The translations under genes were made by a program, and so were the position numbers. From assembly GCA_016793465.1 (NCBI GenBank), contig JAEUJW010000072.1, forward strand, positions 67,734 through 131,733: a DNA stretch of 64,000 bases. Direction: 5' to 3'. Positions 33,831 through 42,503 of the stretch are shown here, in pieces (the first letter of the stretch is position 1; each line of letters begins with the position of its first letter). The DNA is from Myxococcales bacterium (GTDB lineage Bacteria > Myxococcota > Polyangia > Nannocystales > Nannocystaceae). A model generated the notes under the pieces. That model was given only the letters and a program-made list of their open reading frames with translations. It ran no database searches and had not been told where the DNA came from.

Positions 33831-34550
33831 ATGCGCGGGCCGTCGGCGACGCCGAGTACACCTTCGAAGCAAGCACCCGACCCCGCCGGCAGTCAGGGCT
33901 CCCTCCGCGTCGCCTCGCGGCCCGAGCTCGACGCCGTCCAGCCGCTCGCGGCCGAGTCGGCCTCCCGCTCGCGCGCCGCCTCGCGCTCGTACCCCGCGGG
34001 CGCCGTCTCGGGCCCGCTGGCGGCCGTCCGCGCCGCGCGCAGCGGCGTGTTCATCGCCTACAGCCACCGCGACCGCGACCTCCTCGGCGAGCTGCAGGTC
34101 CACCTGAAGCCGCTGCAGAAGGCGTGGATGCTCGACCTCTGGGACGACCTGCGCGTCGACCACGGCCCGCGCGGCGCCGCCGAGCTGCGCCGTGCGATCG
34201 AGGCCACCCGCGTCGCGGTGCTGCTCATCTCCCCCGGCTTCCTCGCCTCGCCGTTCATCGCGGAGCACGCCCTCCCGGCCACCCTCGCCGCCCAGCTCCA
34301 CCCGCGGGCCGCCGTCATGTGCCTCTATCTCCGGCCCGCCATGGACGTGTTCGCCGAGTACGACTTCGTCGACCCGATCACCGGCGGCCCCCGCAGCGTG
34401 CGCATCACCAGCTTCCACGACCTCAACGATCCGACCTGCCCGCTCGCCGCCCTCGATCGCCCCGCGCGCGCCGGCATCCTCGCCGGCGCCGCCGAGGAGA
34501 TCATCGCCGCCGCACACCGCAGCCCGCCGCCCTCGATCTCCGAGTACTGA
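33831..34550 (+). CDS. Stand-alone TIR-domain protein
   Basis: A 239-residue protein. After about 65 disordered residues comes a full bacterial TIR domain: VFIAYSHRDRDLLGELQVHL (beta-A and helix A), LWDDLRVDHGPRGAAELRRA, VAVLLISPGFLASPFIAEHA, then LYLRPAMDVF. The Glu in FIAEHAL is at the place of the catalytic Glu of NAD-cleaving TIR domains. TIR proteins act in bacterial defence or as effectors. No signal peptide, TPR, SAVED or STING partner is present, and no neighbour belongs to a known defence operon. ATG 33831 is preferred over an upstream start at 33813. Confidence 0.78.
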   Translation: MRGPSATPSTPSKQAPDPAGSQGSLRVASRPELDAVQPLAAESASRSRAASRSYPAGAVSGPLAAVRAARSGVFIAYSHRDRDLLGELQVHLKPLQKAWMLDLWDDLRVDHGPRGAAELRRAIEATRVAVLLISPGFLASPFIAEHALPATLAAQLHPRAAVMCLYLRPAMDVFAEYDFVDPITGGPRSVRITSFHDLNDPTCPLAALDRPARAGILAGAAEEIIAAAHRSPPPSISEY

Positions 34551-34643
34551 GGGCCACTTCACGCCCCGCGCGCCCGTCGGCGTGCTTGCGGCGCCAGCAG
34601 CCCCCGCGTTATCCTCGGGCGCCGCGCGCTCGCGCGCGACCTC

Positions 34644-35633
34644 ATGCCGGCTCGTCCCCACGGCCCCACGGGCCCGCGCGCTCCGTCCTGCCCTCACGGC
34701 TCCTCGGCCCTGAGCGCGCTCGTCGTCAGCCTCACCCTCGCCCTTGCGGGCGTCCCTCGCCCCGCCCTCGCCGCCCGCCCTCGCCCCGCCCTCGCCGCGT
34801 TCGCCGCCCCCGAGGTGCCCAAGGAGGTCGAGGACCACTACGACCGCGGCATCCGCGAGCGCGAGGCCGGCCGCCACGCCGTCGCCGTCGAGGAGTTCAC
34901 CGCCGCCTACGAGGGCATGCCCCGCGGGCTCAAGGACATGCGGGCCAGCGTGCTGTGGGAGCTCATCGACGCCCACCGCAGCGCCTACTCCGCCGGCGGG
35001 AAGATCCGCGGCAAGCAGCACCCCGCCGCCCACCTGTGCGCCGCCGAGGAGCTGCTCGACCAGTTCCTCGCCGAGCAGGAGGCCGAGCGCAAGCCCAGGG
35101 CCAAGAAGTCGCCCGACGCCCTGCGGGCCGTCGAGCTGCGCGGCAACATCGACAAGGACCTCCAGTCCGCCCGCGCCGCCAGCCCCGACCTCGACTGCGC
35201 CACCGTCGAGTTCCCGCGCGAAGAGGTCGAGCCGGAGCCCGAGCCCACGCCGCCCGCGGCCGTGCCCCCGCCCCGGCGCGAGATCAACAAGCCGCTGGTG
35301 ATCGCCGGCAGCGTGACCGCGGGCGTCGGCCTCCTCATGATCGGCCTCATGGCGGGCGGCATGGTCCGCGGCAAGCGGGCCGAGGAGGCCGGCCAGGACG
35401 TCGTCGACATGAACCAGACCCTCCCGCCCGACGACCCCGACCTGGTGGCGATCGACAAGCGCGGCAAGTCCGGCAACAACATGGCGATCGCCGGCGGCGT
35501 GCTGAGCCTGGTGTGCCTGGGCGTCGGCGCCACGCTGCTGGCCTTCGGCCTGCGCGGCAAGCCCTCGAAGCTCGCCGCGGCCCCCTACGCGACCCCGCAC
35601 ACGGCCGGCCTCACCCTGCGCTGGCAGTTCTGA
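34644..35633 (+). CDS. Exported protein with two C-terminal membrane helices, kinase-linked
   Basis: A 329-residue protein. A signal peptide (ALVVSLTLALAGVPRPALAA) near residues 25-44 is followed by a helical domain with TPR-like features (VEDHYDRGIREREAGRHAVA), then an acidic/Pro linker (VEPEPEPTPPAAVPPP). Two transmembrane helices follow (about 233-252 and 278-298), and the short tail ends in TLRWQF. Proteins of this plan commonly lie beside Ser/Thr kinases in myxobacteria, and a similar one lies after the kinase at 42504. The molecular role is unknown. A -35/-10 pair TTGCGG (34586) and TATCCT (34610) stands upstream. Confidence 0.55.
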   Translation: MPARPHGPTGPRAPSCPHGSSALSALVVSLTLALAGVPRPALAARPRPALAAFAAPEVPKEVEDHYDRGIREREAGRHAVAVEEFTAAYEGMPRGLKDMRASVLWELIDAHRSAYSAGGKIRGKQHPAAHLCAAEELLDQFLAEQEAERKPRAKKSPDALRAVELRGNIDKDLQSARAASPDLDCATVEFPREEVEPEPEPTPPAAVPPPRREINKPLVIAGSVTAGVGLLMIGLMAGGMVRGKRAEEAGQDVVDMNQTLPPDDPDLVAIDKRGKSGNNMAIAGGVLSLVCLGVGATLLAFGLRGKPSKLAAAPYATPHTAGLTLRWQF

Positions 35634-35700
35634 GCCGCCGCGCGGGCTGTTTTCAATCGCCGGATCCGCCGCGATAATCCGCTATGCTACCGGGCTGCGG

Positions 35701-37344
35701 ATGCCCGCCTCGCCGACCAAAGGACCGCCAGGCCCGCCAAACTCCGGCCCGAAGGGCCGGGAGGTCAAGCGGGTCGCCAAGGCCGAGCCCTCCGAGCCGG
35801 CGTCCGAGGAGACGCAGGTCGTCGCGCGCCCGTCCGCCCGCATCAAGTTCGAGTCGCCCGAGGACCTCGTCGGCCACACCCTCAACAACCGCTACAAGAT
35901 CCTCAGCCTGCTCGGCTCCGGCGGCATGGGCACCGTCTACCTCGCCGAGCACGTGCTCATCCACAAGCAGGTCGCAATCAAGGTGCTCTCGCCGAGCCAC
36001 GCCAGGAAGCCCGACGAGGTCGAGCGCTTCCTGCGAGAGGCCCGCGCCGCCTCGCGGATCCGCCAGGAGAACGTGGTCGACATCACCGACTTCGGCTACA
36101 CGAGCGGCGGCCTGGCGTTCCTCGTCATGGAGTACCTCGAGGGCGAGGACCTCGCGACCACCAGCCAGCGCGAGGGCGCCTTGCCGTGGCGCCGCGCCGT
36201 CCGCGTCACCCGGCAGATCTGCAGCGCGCTCGAGGCCGCCCACGCCCAGGGCGTGATCCACCGCGACATGAAGCCGGAGAACGTGTTCCGCATGCGCCGC
36301 GGCCACGACGCCGACTTTATTAAAGTCCTCGACTTCGGCATCGCCAAGATCATCGACGAGAACTTCGAGCCGTCGCTGCCCTCGTCGACCAACAGCGGCC
36401 TGCTCGGCACCCCCGAGTACGTCGCCCCCGAGCTCATCAGCGGCCTCCAGCCCGACGCCCGCGTCGACATCTACGCCGTCGGCGTGATCCTCTACCGCCT
36501 GCTCACCGGCCGCGTCCCGTTCGCCGGCGAGAGCTTCATGGCGACGCTCACCAAGCACCTGATGGAGCCGCCGAAGCCCCCGCGTCAGGTCGCCCCCGAC
36601 ATGCACATCCCCGAGGACCTCGAGGCCGTGGTCCTGCGCGCGCTCAACAAGGAGCGCGACCAGCGGTTCCTCGAGATCCGCGACCTCACCCGCGCCCTCG
36701 AGACGGTCGAGCTCACCCACCCCGAGCAGCCCGCCCCCGCCGCCGCCAGCCCCGTCGCCGGCGAACCACCGCGCCGCCGCGTCGGCCTCGCGCTCGCGCT
36801 CGCCGGCCTCGTCGTCCTGCTCGCCGGCTTCGGCGTGGTCTACAGCCTGTCCGGCGAGGCCCCGCCCGCCGGGCCCGCGACCGCGGCCGTGAGCCCGCCC
36901 GCGAACACCCCGCCGCAGCCGGCCCCCGTCAAGGCGCAGCCGCCCCCCGTCGCGCCGCCGTCCACGCCCGACCCCGCACCGCCCGACCCCGCCGTGCCCG
37001 ACGACGAGGGCGGCGCCGTGCCGGACCCGCCCGAGCCCGGCAAGACCCCCCCGAGCAAGACCGACGCCCCGCGCCCGCTGCCCGACAAGCTCACGCAGAT
37101 CGAGCTGCGCAGCAAGATGGACCGCGTCCAGGACAAGGTGCAGGCCGAGTGCGCCCGCTTCTCATTAAAAAAGATGTCGGTCGGCCTGAAGATCACCGTG
37201 CACGCCAGCGGCAAGGTCCAGGACGCCACCCCGACCGGCTCGCAGGCGGGCAGCCTCGCCGCCTGCGTCATCAAAGTCGTCAAGTCGGTGCGCTACCGTC
37301 CGGCCCAGCAGGGCTCCGGGTTCGAGTACACATTCCGCATGTGA
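35701..37344 (+). CDS. Transmembrane Ser/Thr protein kinase
   Basis: A 547-residue Hanks-type kinase. The kinase domain spans about 63-340: Gly loop GSGGMGTVY (72-80), Lys94 in VAIKVL, HRDMKPENV catalytic loop, DFGIA, and GTPEYVAPE. One transmembrane helix lies at about 362-383. A Pro-rich linker leads to a C-terminal domain (LKKMSVGLKITVHASGKVQD, VRYRPAQQGSGFEYTF) that looks like the AgmX/TonB-C-type fold found behind myxobacterial kinases. All catalytic residues are present. TATGCT (35683-35688) stands 12 bases before ATG, suggesting a very short leader. Confidence 0.9.
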   Translation: MPASPTKGPPGPPNSGPKGREVKRVAKAEPSEPASEETQVVARPSARIKFESPEDLVGHTLNNRYKILSLLGSGGMGTVYLAEHVLIHKQVAIKVLSPSHARKPDEVERFLREARAASRIRQENVVDITDFGYTSGGLAFLVMEYLEGEDLATTSQREGALPWRRAVRVTRQICSALEAAHAQGVIHRDMKPENVFRMRRGHDADFIKVLDFGIAKIIDENFEPSLPSSTNSGLLGTPEYVAPELISGLQPDARVDIYAVGVILYRLLTGRVPFAGESFMATLTKHLMEPPKPPRQVAPDMHIPEDLEAVVLRALNKERDQRFLEIRDLTRALETVELTHPEQPAPAAASPVAGEPPRRRVGLALALAGLVVLLAGFGVVYSLSGEAPPAGPATAAVSPPANTPPQPAPVKAQPPPVAPPSTPDPAPPDPAVPDDEGGAVPDPPEPGKTPPSKTDAPRPLPDKLTQIELRSKMDRVQDKVQAECARFSLKKMSVGLKITVHASGKVQDATPTGSQAGSLAACVIKVVKSVRYRPAQQGSGFEYTFRM

Positions 37345-37364
37345 CCTCGTATCCTCGCGTCCGC

Positions 37365-38135
37365 ATGAAGCTGTCCGGACGCCGCGCCCTCATCACCGGA
37401 GCGACCAGCGGCATCGGCCGCGCGATCGCCCTGCGCTTCGCCCGCGAGGGCGCCCACGTCGCGCTGACCGGCCGCCGCCGCGAACGCCTGGCCGAGGTCG
37501 CCGCCGAGGCCCGCGCCGCCGGCGTGACCGCCGTCGAGGTCGTCGCCGACCACACGGCCCCCGAGGACAACGCCCGCACCGTCGACGCCGCGCTCGCCGG
37601 CCTCGGCGGCCTCGACATCCTCGTCAACGCCGCCGGCATCCTCGGCAACGACTCGATCCTCGAGCCCAAGCCCGACCTGTGGCGAAGGATCCTCGACACC
37701 AACCTGGGGGCCGTCTACGACCTGACCCATCGGACAGCCCCGCACATCGTCCATAGCGGCCCCGGCGGCTCCATCTTAAACATCTCGAGCATGGCCGGCA
37801 TCCGCGCCTACGCCCAGGTGTTGGCCTACTGCGTCAGCAAGTCGGCCCTCAACACCTTCACCCAGTGCCTCGCCCTCGAGCTCGCGCCCCACGGCGTGCG
37901 CGTCAACGCCATCAACCCCGGCGTCGTCGTCAGCGAGCTGCACACCGCCGGCGGCGCCGTGGCCGACTACGCCGCCTTCCTCGAGCGCGCGCGCACCACC
38001 CACCCGCTCGGCCGCCCCGGCCAGCCCGAGGAGATCGCCGCCCTCGCCCTGTTCCTCGTCGGCGAGGAGTCGGGCTGGATCACCGGCGGCCTGCACATCG
38101 CCGACGGCGGCCGCTCGCTCACCTCGCTGCGCTGA
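37365..38135 (+). CDS. Short-chain dehydrogenase/reductase
   Basis: A 256-residue classical SDR. It has the NAD(P)-binding TGATSGIGRA near residue 12 and GRRRER after beta-2, which suggests NADP. NAAG lies near 90, the catalytic Ser in ISSMAG, and the active-site Y-x-x-x-K in AYCVSKSAL. The C-terminus ends in IADGGRSLTSLR as usual for the 3-oxoacyl-ACP reductase-like group. The substrate is unknown. TATCCT (37350-37355) lies 9 bases before ATG. It converges on the next gene within 3 bases. Confidence 0.88.
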   Translation: MKLSGRRALITGATSGIGRAIALRFAREGAHVALTGRRRERLAEVAAEARAAGVTAVEVVADHTAPEDNARTVDAALAGLGGLDILVNAAGILGNDSILEPKPDLWRRILDTNLGAVYDLTHRTAPHIVHSGPGGSILNISSMAGIRAYAQVLAYCVSKSALNTFTQCLALELAPHGVRVNAINPGVVVSELHTAGGAVADYAAFLERARTTHPLGRPGQPEEIAALALFLVGEESGWITGGLHIADGGRSLTSLR

Positions 38136-38137
38136 CC

Positions 38138-38674
38138 TCAGATCCGCTTGCCCTCGGCGGCCCGCTTCAACCCGGTGAGCCCGACCTCGAAGTCGGTCCC
38201 GACGGCCCGCTCGATCCACGGCCCCATCAGGCGCACCAGCGGGTTCAAGCCGAGCTCGCCCTCGGTGCTCCACGTGACGATGACTCCGTCGCGCGCCGGC
38301 TCGAGGGCGATCTGCCCGTGCGACACGAAGCCGTCCTGCTCGAGCTCGAGGTCGTAGCGGACCCTCCGCCCCGGCACGCTCTCCGCGATCGTCAGGTTGC
38401 CCTCGCCGACCTCGTCGCCGACCCACGCCATCTCCGCCCCCGCGCCCGCCGTCTTGCCGCCCTTGAACGTCCGCGTCATCGACGGGTCGGCCGACGTGTT
38501 CCACGACGTCCACTCCGGCCAGCGCTCGAGGTCGTCGATCAGCGGGAACACCACCGCCGCCGGCGCTGCGATCACGGCCGTGCGTTCGACCCGCCACGTC
38601 GTCGGCATCGTCAGCCCCACCACCGCCGCCACGGCGAGCAGCACCAGCAGCCCGATCAACAGCTTTCGCAGCAC
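38138..38674 (-). CDS. SRPBCC-fold protein with N-terminal membrane anchor
   Basis: A 178-residue protein. The N-terminus (LLIGLLVLLAVAAVVGLTM) is a signal anchor. The rest is a START/polyketide-cyclase-like SRPBCC domain: VERTAVIAAPAAVVFPLIDD, WPEWTSWN, and a C-terminal long helix (VGLTGLKRAAEG). Such domains bind hydrophobic ligands in a deep cavity. The family is often annotated polyketide cyclase/dehydrase without known function. It is divergent from the LTA-synthase-like gene. Confidence 0.75.
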   Translation of the reverse strand: MLRKLLIGLLVLLAVAAVVGLTMPTTWRVERTAVIAAPAAVVFPLIDDLERWPEWTSWNTSADPSMTRTFKGGKTAGAGAEMAWVGDEVGEGNLTIAESVPGRRVRYDLELEQDGFVSHGQIALEPARDGVIVTWSTEGELGLNPLVRLMGPWIERAVGTDFEVGLTGLKRAAEGKRI

Positions 38675-38756
38675 GCGCGGACGCTACGCCGACTCCCGCG
38701 GAGAGACAAGCGCGGCCTTGCGAACCGCCCGCTCCCCCCGGTAGCCTGCGACGTCC

Positions 38757-41700
38757 ATGCGACGGCTCCTCGCCAGCGCCGCGGGCCTCGGCGCCCTCGC
38801 CCTGAGCCTCGTCCCCCTCGACGCGAACGCCGTACCGCTGGGCCACTGGGAGCTCGTCCGCCACCAGGTCCCGTCCGCGATGCCCGTCGGCGGCCAGGTC
38901 GCCGTGCCGGTCCGCATCCGCAACCGCAGCGGCCTCGTGTGGTCCGAGACGACCCGCGACCGCCTCGCCTACCACTGGCTGGCCGCCGACGGGACCATGG
39001 TCCACCGCGACGGCGACCGCACCCACCTGCCCGCCGCCCTCGACCCCGGCGAGGCCGTCGACCTCGTGCTGCAGGTCCGGGCCCCGCCCGAGCCCGGGCG
39101 CTACTTCCTGCAGATCGAGCCGGTCCGCGAGAACCGCCGCTGGTGGGGCATGCCCTACCTCGGCCGCGACCTGCTGATCCCCGTCGAGGTCACCGGCGGC
39201 GACCTGGCCTGGTCGCTGGTCCGCGCCGACCCCATACCGCCGCTCGCCGCCGGCGCCCGCACCACCGTCGCCGTGCAGCTGCGCAACACCGGTGACACCA
39301 CCTGGTCGACCGGCTCCGGCGACCGCCTCAGCCACCACTTCATCGACGCCGACGGCCGCCGCAGCGAGGGCGCCCGCACCCGCCTGCCCGGCCCCGTCGC
39401 CCCCGGCGCCACCGTCGACCTCGCCGCCGAGATCCTCGCCCCCGCCGAACCCGGCCGCTACACCCTGGTGTGGGAGCCCGTCCGCGAGCACGTCCGCTGG
39501 TACGGCCCGCCCCGCGACCCGTCCGCCGCACGAGCCACCACGCCACCGGTCGCCCCTGCGACCGACCCGCCCTCGCCCGCCCCGAGCACACCACCCGTCG
39601 CACCTGCGACCGACCCGCCCTCAACCGCCCCGAGCACACCACCCGTCGCACCTGCGACCGACCCGCTCTCACCCGCCCCGAGCACCGCCCCGGACCCGAC
39701 CTCCCCGCCCGTCGCGCCCTCCGCCGAGTTCCCCCTGATCGTCACGCCCGGCGCCGGCCAGCGCATCACCGTCGACGTCCCGCCGCTCGAGGTCCACGCC
39801 CGCACGTTCACCGACGTCGACCTGATCGTGCGCAACGCCGGCGACGCGCTGCCCGAGGATCACGGCCTCGCGCTCAGCTACCACTGGCGCGCCCCCGACG
39901 GCGCCACGCTCGAGCACGACGGCCTGCGCACCCCGCTGCCCGCGCTCGCGGCCGGCGAAGAAACGATCCTCACCGCCGCAGTCCGCGGCCCCGACGGCCC
40001 CGGCGAGTCCGTGCTCGAGTGGGCCCTCGTGCGCGAGCACGTCGGCTGGTACCCGCTCGCCGAGCCCGCCGACACCCCCGTCGCCGTGCTCGAGCCCCTG
40101 CTCGCCTGGTCGCTCGACGCCGCCGAGTGGCCGTGGACCCTCCCGGTCGCCCGCGCCGACACCCTGCGAATCCGCCTGCGCAACACCGGCCTCGAGACCC
40201 TGTCCCCCGAGACAGGTGACCGCATCGGCTACCGCTGGCGCGACGCCGACGACCGCCGCCTCGCCGACGAGGGCATCCGCACCCCGCTCCCGCGCCCGCT
40301 CGCCCCCGGCCGCTCGCTCGCCCTCGACGTCCGCGTCGCCGGCCCCGAGCGCCCCGGCCGCTACACCCTCGAGCTCGGCCTCGTGCGCGAGCACGTCGCC
40401 TGGGTCCCGCCCCCGAAGGACGGCCGCCCCACGTCCGCGACGATCCAGGTCGTCCGCCGCTCCGCCCGCCACAACCTCGCCCTCCTCTTCGCCGCCCTCG
40501 TCGCCCTCGCCGCGGCCCGCCGCCGCAAGCTCTCACCCCTCGCCCTCCGCTGCGGCCCCGCCCTCTTCACCTGGGCGGCCACCTTCACCCAGACCCTCGC
40601 CTTCTCCGACCTCTCCGGCACGCCGCTGTGGGCCGGCGGCGTCGCCGTGTCCGCCTCCGTCGCCGCCCTGCCCGCCCTGCTCGTCCTGCTGTGCCCGCCG
40701 CTGCTCGGCCGCGTCGTCGCCCTCCTCATCGTCACGCTGACCGCCGCCCTCCTGCTCGCCGACCTGCTGTACATGCAGATGCTCGGCAGCATCGTGCCGC
40801 TCCAGGCCCTGCGCGGCGGCCACCAGGTCGGCGACATCGGCGCGAGCATCCGCGCCATGCTGACCCCCGACCACGCCTGGCTGCTGGTCGCCCCGCTCGC
40901 CGCCCTGCTGCTCGCCGTCGCCTGGCCCTCGCGACATGTCCCGAAGACCAGCACGCGCCCGGCCCTCGCGACCCTGCTGGTCGCCCTCACCCCCGCGGCC
41001 TTCCTGCTCGCCCTGGCCATGGCCGGCCCGCTCGGCACCCGCGTGTTCTCCGAGCAGCACAACGTCGGCCGCTTCGGCGTGGTCGGGGCCCACCTGTTCG
41101 ACGGCCTGCGCACCGCCCGCGACCGCCTCTCGCGCCCGTCGCTCTCGCCCGAGCAGCGCGCCGAGGTGTTCGCGTGGTTCGCCGCGCGCCCGCCACCGCC
41201 GAGCGACGCCGAGGCCGCCCGCGCCCGCGGCATGAACCTCCTGCTGATCCAGGCCGAGGCCATGCAGGGCTGGGTGCTCGGCGCCCGCGTCGGCGAGCAG
41301 GAGGTCACGCCCTTCCTCAACCGCCTCGCCCCCGGGTCGCTCACGTACACCCAGCTGTTCGACGAGACCGCCCAGGGCATGACCTCCGACGCCGAGTACG
41401 CGGTCCTCAACTCCCAGCTCCCGCTCGGCCAGGGCGCCGTCGCCTTCCTCCGCGCCGACAACAATTTCTCCACCCTCGCCCACGCCCTGCGCGACGCCGG
41501 CTACGCCACCCTCTCGGCCCACCCGTTCAAGAAGGGCTTCTGGAACCGCGCCGTCGTCCACCCGCGCTACGGCTTCGACCGCTCGCTGTTCGCCGAGGAC
41601 CTCGGCCCCGGACCGACCGTCGGCTGGGGCCTGTCCGACACCGCGTTCTTCGACCGCATGCTGCCCGAGCTCGCCGCGCTGCCGCAGCCGTGGTTCACGT

Positions 41701-42413
41701 TCCTCGTCACCCTCAGCCTGCACCACCCCTACGACCACTTCCCCGACGCGCTAAAAACCCTCGAGCTCGGCCCGCTCGAGCACACCGCCCTCGGCAACTA
41801 CCTCCACGGCATGCGCTACCTCGACGCCTCGCTGGCCCGCCTGTTCGCCGAGCTCGCGGCCAGGGGCCTGCTCGATCGCACCGTCGTCGCGATCTACGGC
41901 GACCACGACAGCCGCCTGCCGCACGACGCCGAGCTGCTGCGGCTCGCCGGCGTCGCGGAAACGCCCGCGGCCTCGCCCGCGCTCGCGCTGCAGCTCGACC
42001 GCATCGCCGCGATCGTCACCTTGCCCGGAGGACAGGTGCACGGCGAGGTCGCGGCCGCCGGCGGACACGTCGACCTCGCCCCGACCTTGCTCCACTACCT
42101 CGGCGTCGCCCCGCCCCGCGGCTTCGTCGGCCGCCCGCTGCTGCCGGCCGTCGCCGACGACGGCTTCGCGGTGTTCTCCGACGGCTCGGCGATCGGCACC
42201 GGGCGCGTGTTTGCGGCCGCGACTCGCGCTCTCGGCCCCGGCGCGCACGGTCCGAGCGAGATCTCGCACGACGGCGCCTGTTTCGAGCATCCGAGCGGAC
42301 GCCGCCTCGACCGCCGCGCCTGCACGGACCTGTCCCAACGAGCACACGCGTTGCTTCTAATCTCGCGAACCGTCACGGATCACGACCTCGCGCGTCCGCT
42401 CGCCCGCCCGTGA
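38757..42413 (+). CDS. LTA-synthase-like sulfatase fused to four Ig-like (NBR1/CARDB-type) domains
   Basis: A 1218-residue protein. A signal peptide (about 1-25) precedes four Ig-like repeats near 28-130, 151-250, 336-435 and 450-555. Each has the pattern RNxG-x-x-W, Y-H-W, L-x-PG-E and PGRY-x-L-x-x-x-x-VRE-H-x-x-W. Repeats 2 and 3 are separated by a Pro-rich linker from a 48-bp minisatellite. About five transmembrane helices follow (575-775). A sulfatase-fold domain of the LtaS/OpgB type comes from about 825: GMTSDAEY with nucleophile Thr876, LHHPYDHF, and YGDHDS near 1046 for the metal. LtaS-type enzymes transfer glycerol-phosphate or similar groups outside the membrane. The fused domains suggest binding to a surface glycan or protein. 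TTGCGA-N18-TAGCCT stands 9 bases before ATG. Confidence 0.8.
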   Translation: MRRLLASAAGLGALALSLVPLDANAVPLGHWELVRHQVPSAMPVGGQVAVPVRIRNRSGLVWSETTRDRLAYHWLAADGTMVHRDGDRTHLPAALDPGEAVDLVLQVRAPPEPGRYFLQIEPVRENRRWWGMPYLGRDLLIPVEVTGGDLAWSLVRADPIPPLAAGARTTVAVQLRNTGDTTWSTGSGDRLSHHFIDADGRRSEGARTRLPGPVAPGATVDLAAEILAPAEPGRYTLVWEPVREHVRWYGPPRDPSAARATTPPVAPATDPPSPAPSTPPVAPATDPPSTAPSTPPVAPATDPLSPAPSTAPDPTSPPVAPSAEFPLIVTPGAGQRITVDVPPLEVHARTFTDVDLIVRNAGDALPEDHGLALSYHWRAPDGATLEHDGLRTPLPALAAGEETILTAAVRGPDGPGESVLEWALVREHVGWYPLAEPADTPVAVLEPLLAWSLDAAEWPWTLPVARADTLRIRLRNTGLETLSPETGDRIGYRWRDADDRRLADEGIRTPLPRPLAPGRSLALDVRVAGPERPGRYTLELGLVREHVAWVPPPKDGRPTSATIQVVRRSARHNLALLFAALVALAAARRRKLSPLALRCGPALFTWAATFTQTLAFSDLSGTPLWAGGVAVSASVAALPALLVLLCPPLLGRVVALLIVTLTAALLLADLLYMQMLGSIVPLQALRGGHQVGDIGASIRAMLTPDHAWLLVAPLAALLLAVAWPSRHVPKTSTRPALATLLVALTPAAFLLALAMAGPLGTRVFSEQHNVGRFGVVGAHLFDGLRTARDRLSRPSLSPEQRAEVFAWFAARPPPPSDAEAARARGMNLLLIQAEAMQGWVLGARVGEQEVTPFLNRLAPGSLTYTQLFDETAQGMTSDAEYAVLNSQLPLGQGAVAFLRADNNFSTLAHALRDAGYATLSAHPFKKGFWNRAVVHPRYGFDRSLFAEDLGPGPTVGWGLSDTAFFDRMLPELAALPQPWFTFLVTLSLHHPYDHFPDALKTLELGPLEHTALGNYLHGMRYLDASLARLFAELAARGLLDRTVVAIYGDHDSRLPHDAELLRLAGVAETPAASPALALQLDRIAAIVTLPGGQVHGEVAAAGGHVDLAPTLLHYLGVAPPRGFVGRPLLPAVADDGFAVFSDGSAIGTGRVFAAATRALGPGAHGPSEISHDGACFEHPSGRRLDRRACTDLSQRAHALLLISRTVTDHDLARPLARP
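39549..39692 (+). repeat. In-frame 48-bp minisatellite
   Basis: Three 48-bp units start at 39549, 39597 and 39645, encoding VAPATDPPSPAPSTPP-type 16-mers between the second and third Ig-like domains of the LTA-synthase-like protein. Confidence 0.85.
40199..40216. repeat. Copy of the dispersed palindrome
   Basis: CCTGTCCCCCGAGACAGG lies inside the LTA-synthase-like gene, read in frame as LSPETG. This shows that the element also occurs far from the T6SS genes. Confidence 0.5.
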
Positions 42414-42503
42414 CGCCCCGCATAACGCGGTTATCGGCCGACCTGCTCGCTCGCGGGCGCGGTGTTGACGCCACTGGAAGCTGCTACCTTGTTGCCTCTG
42501 ACG

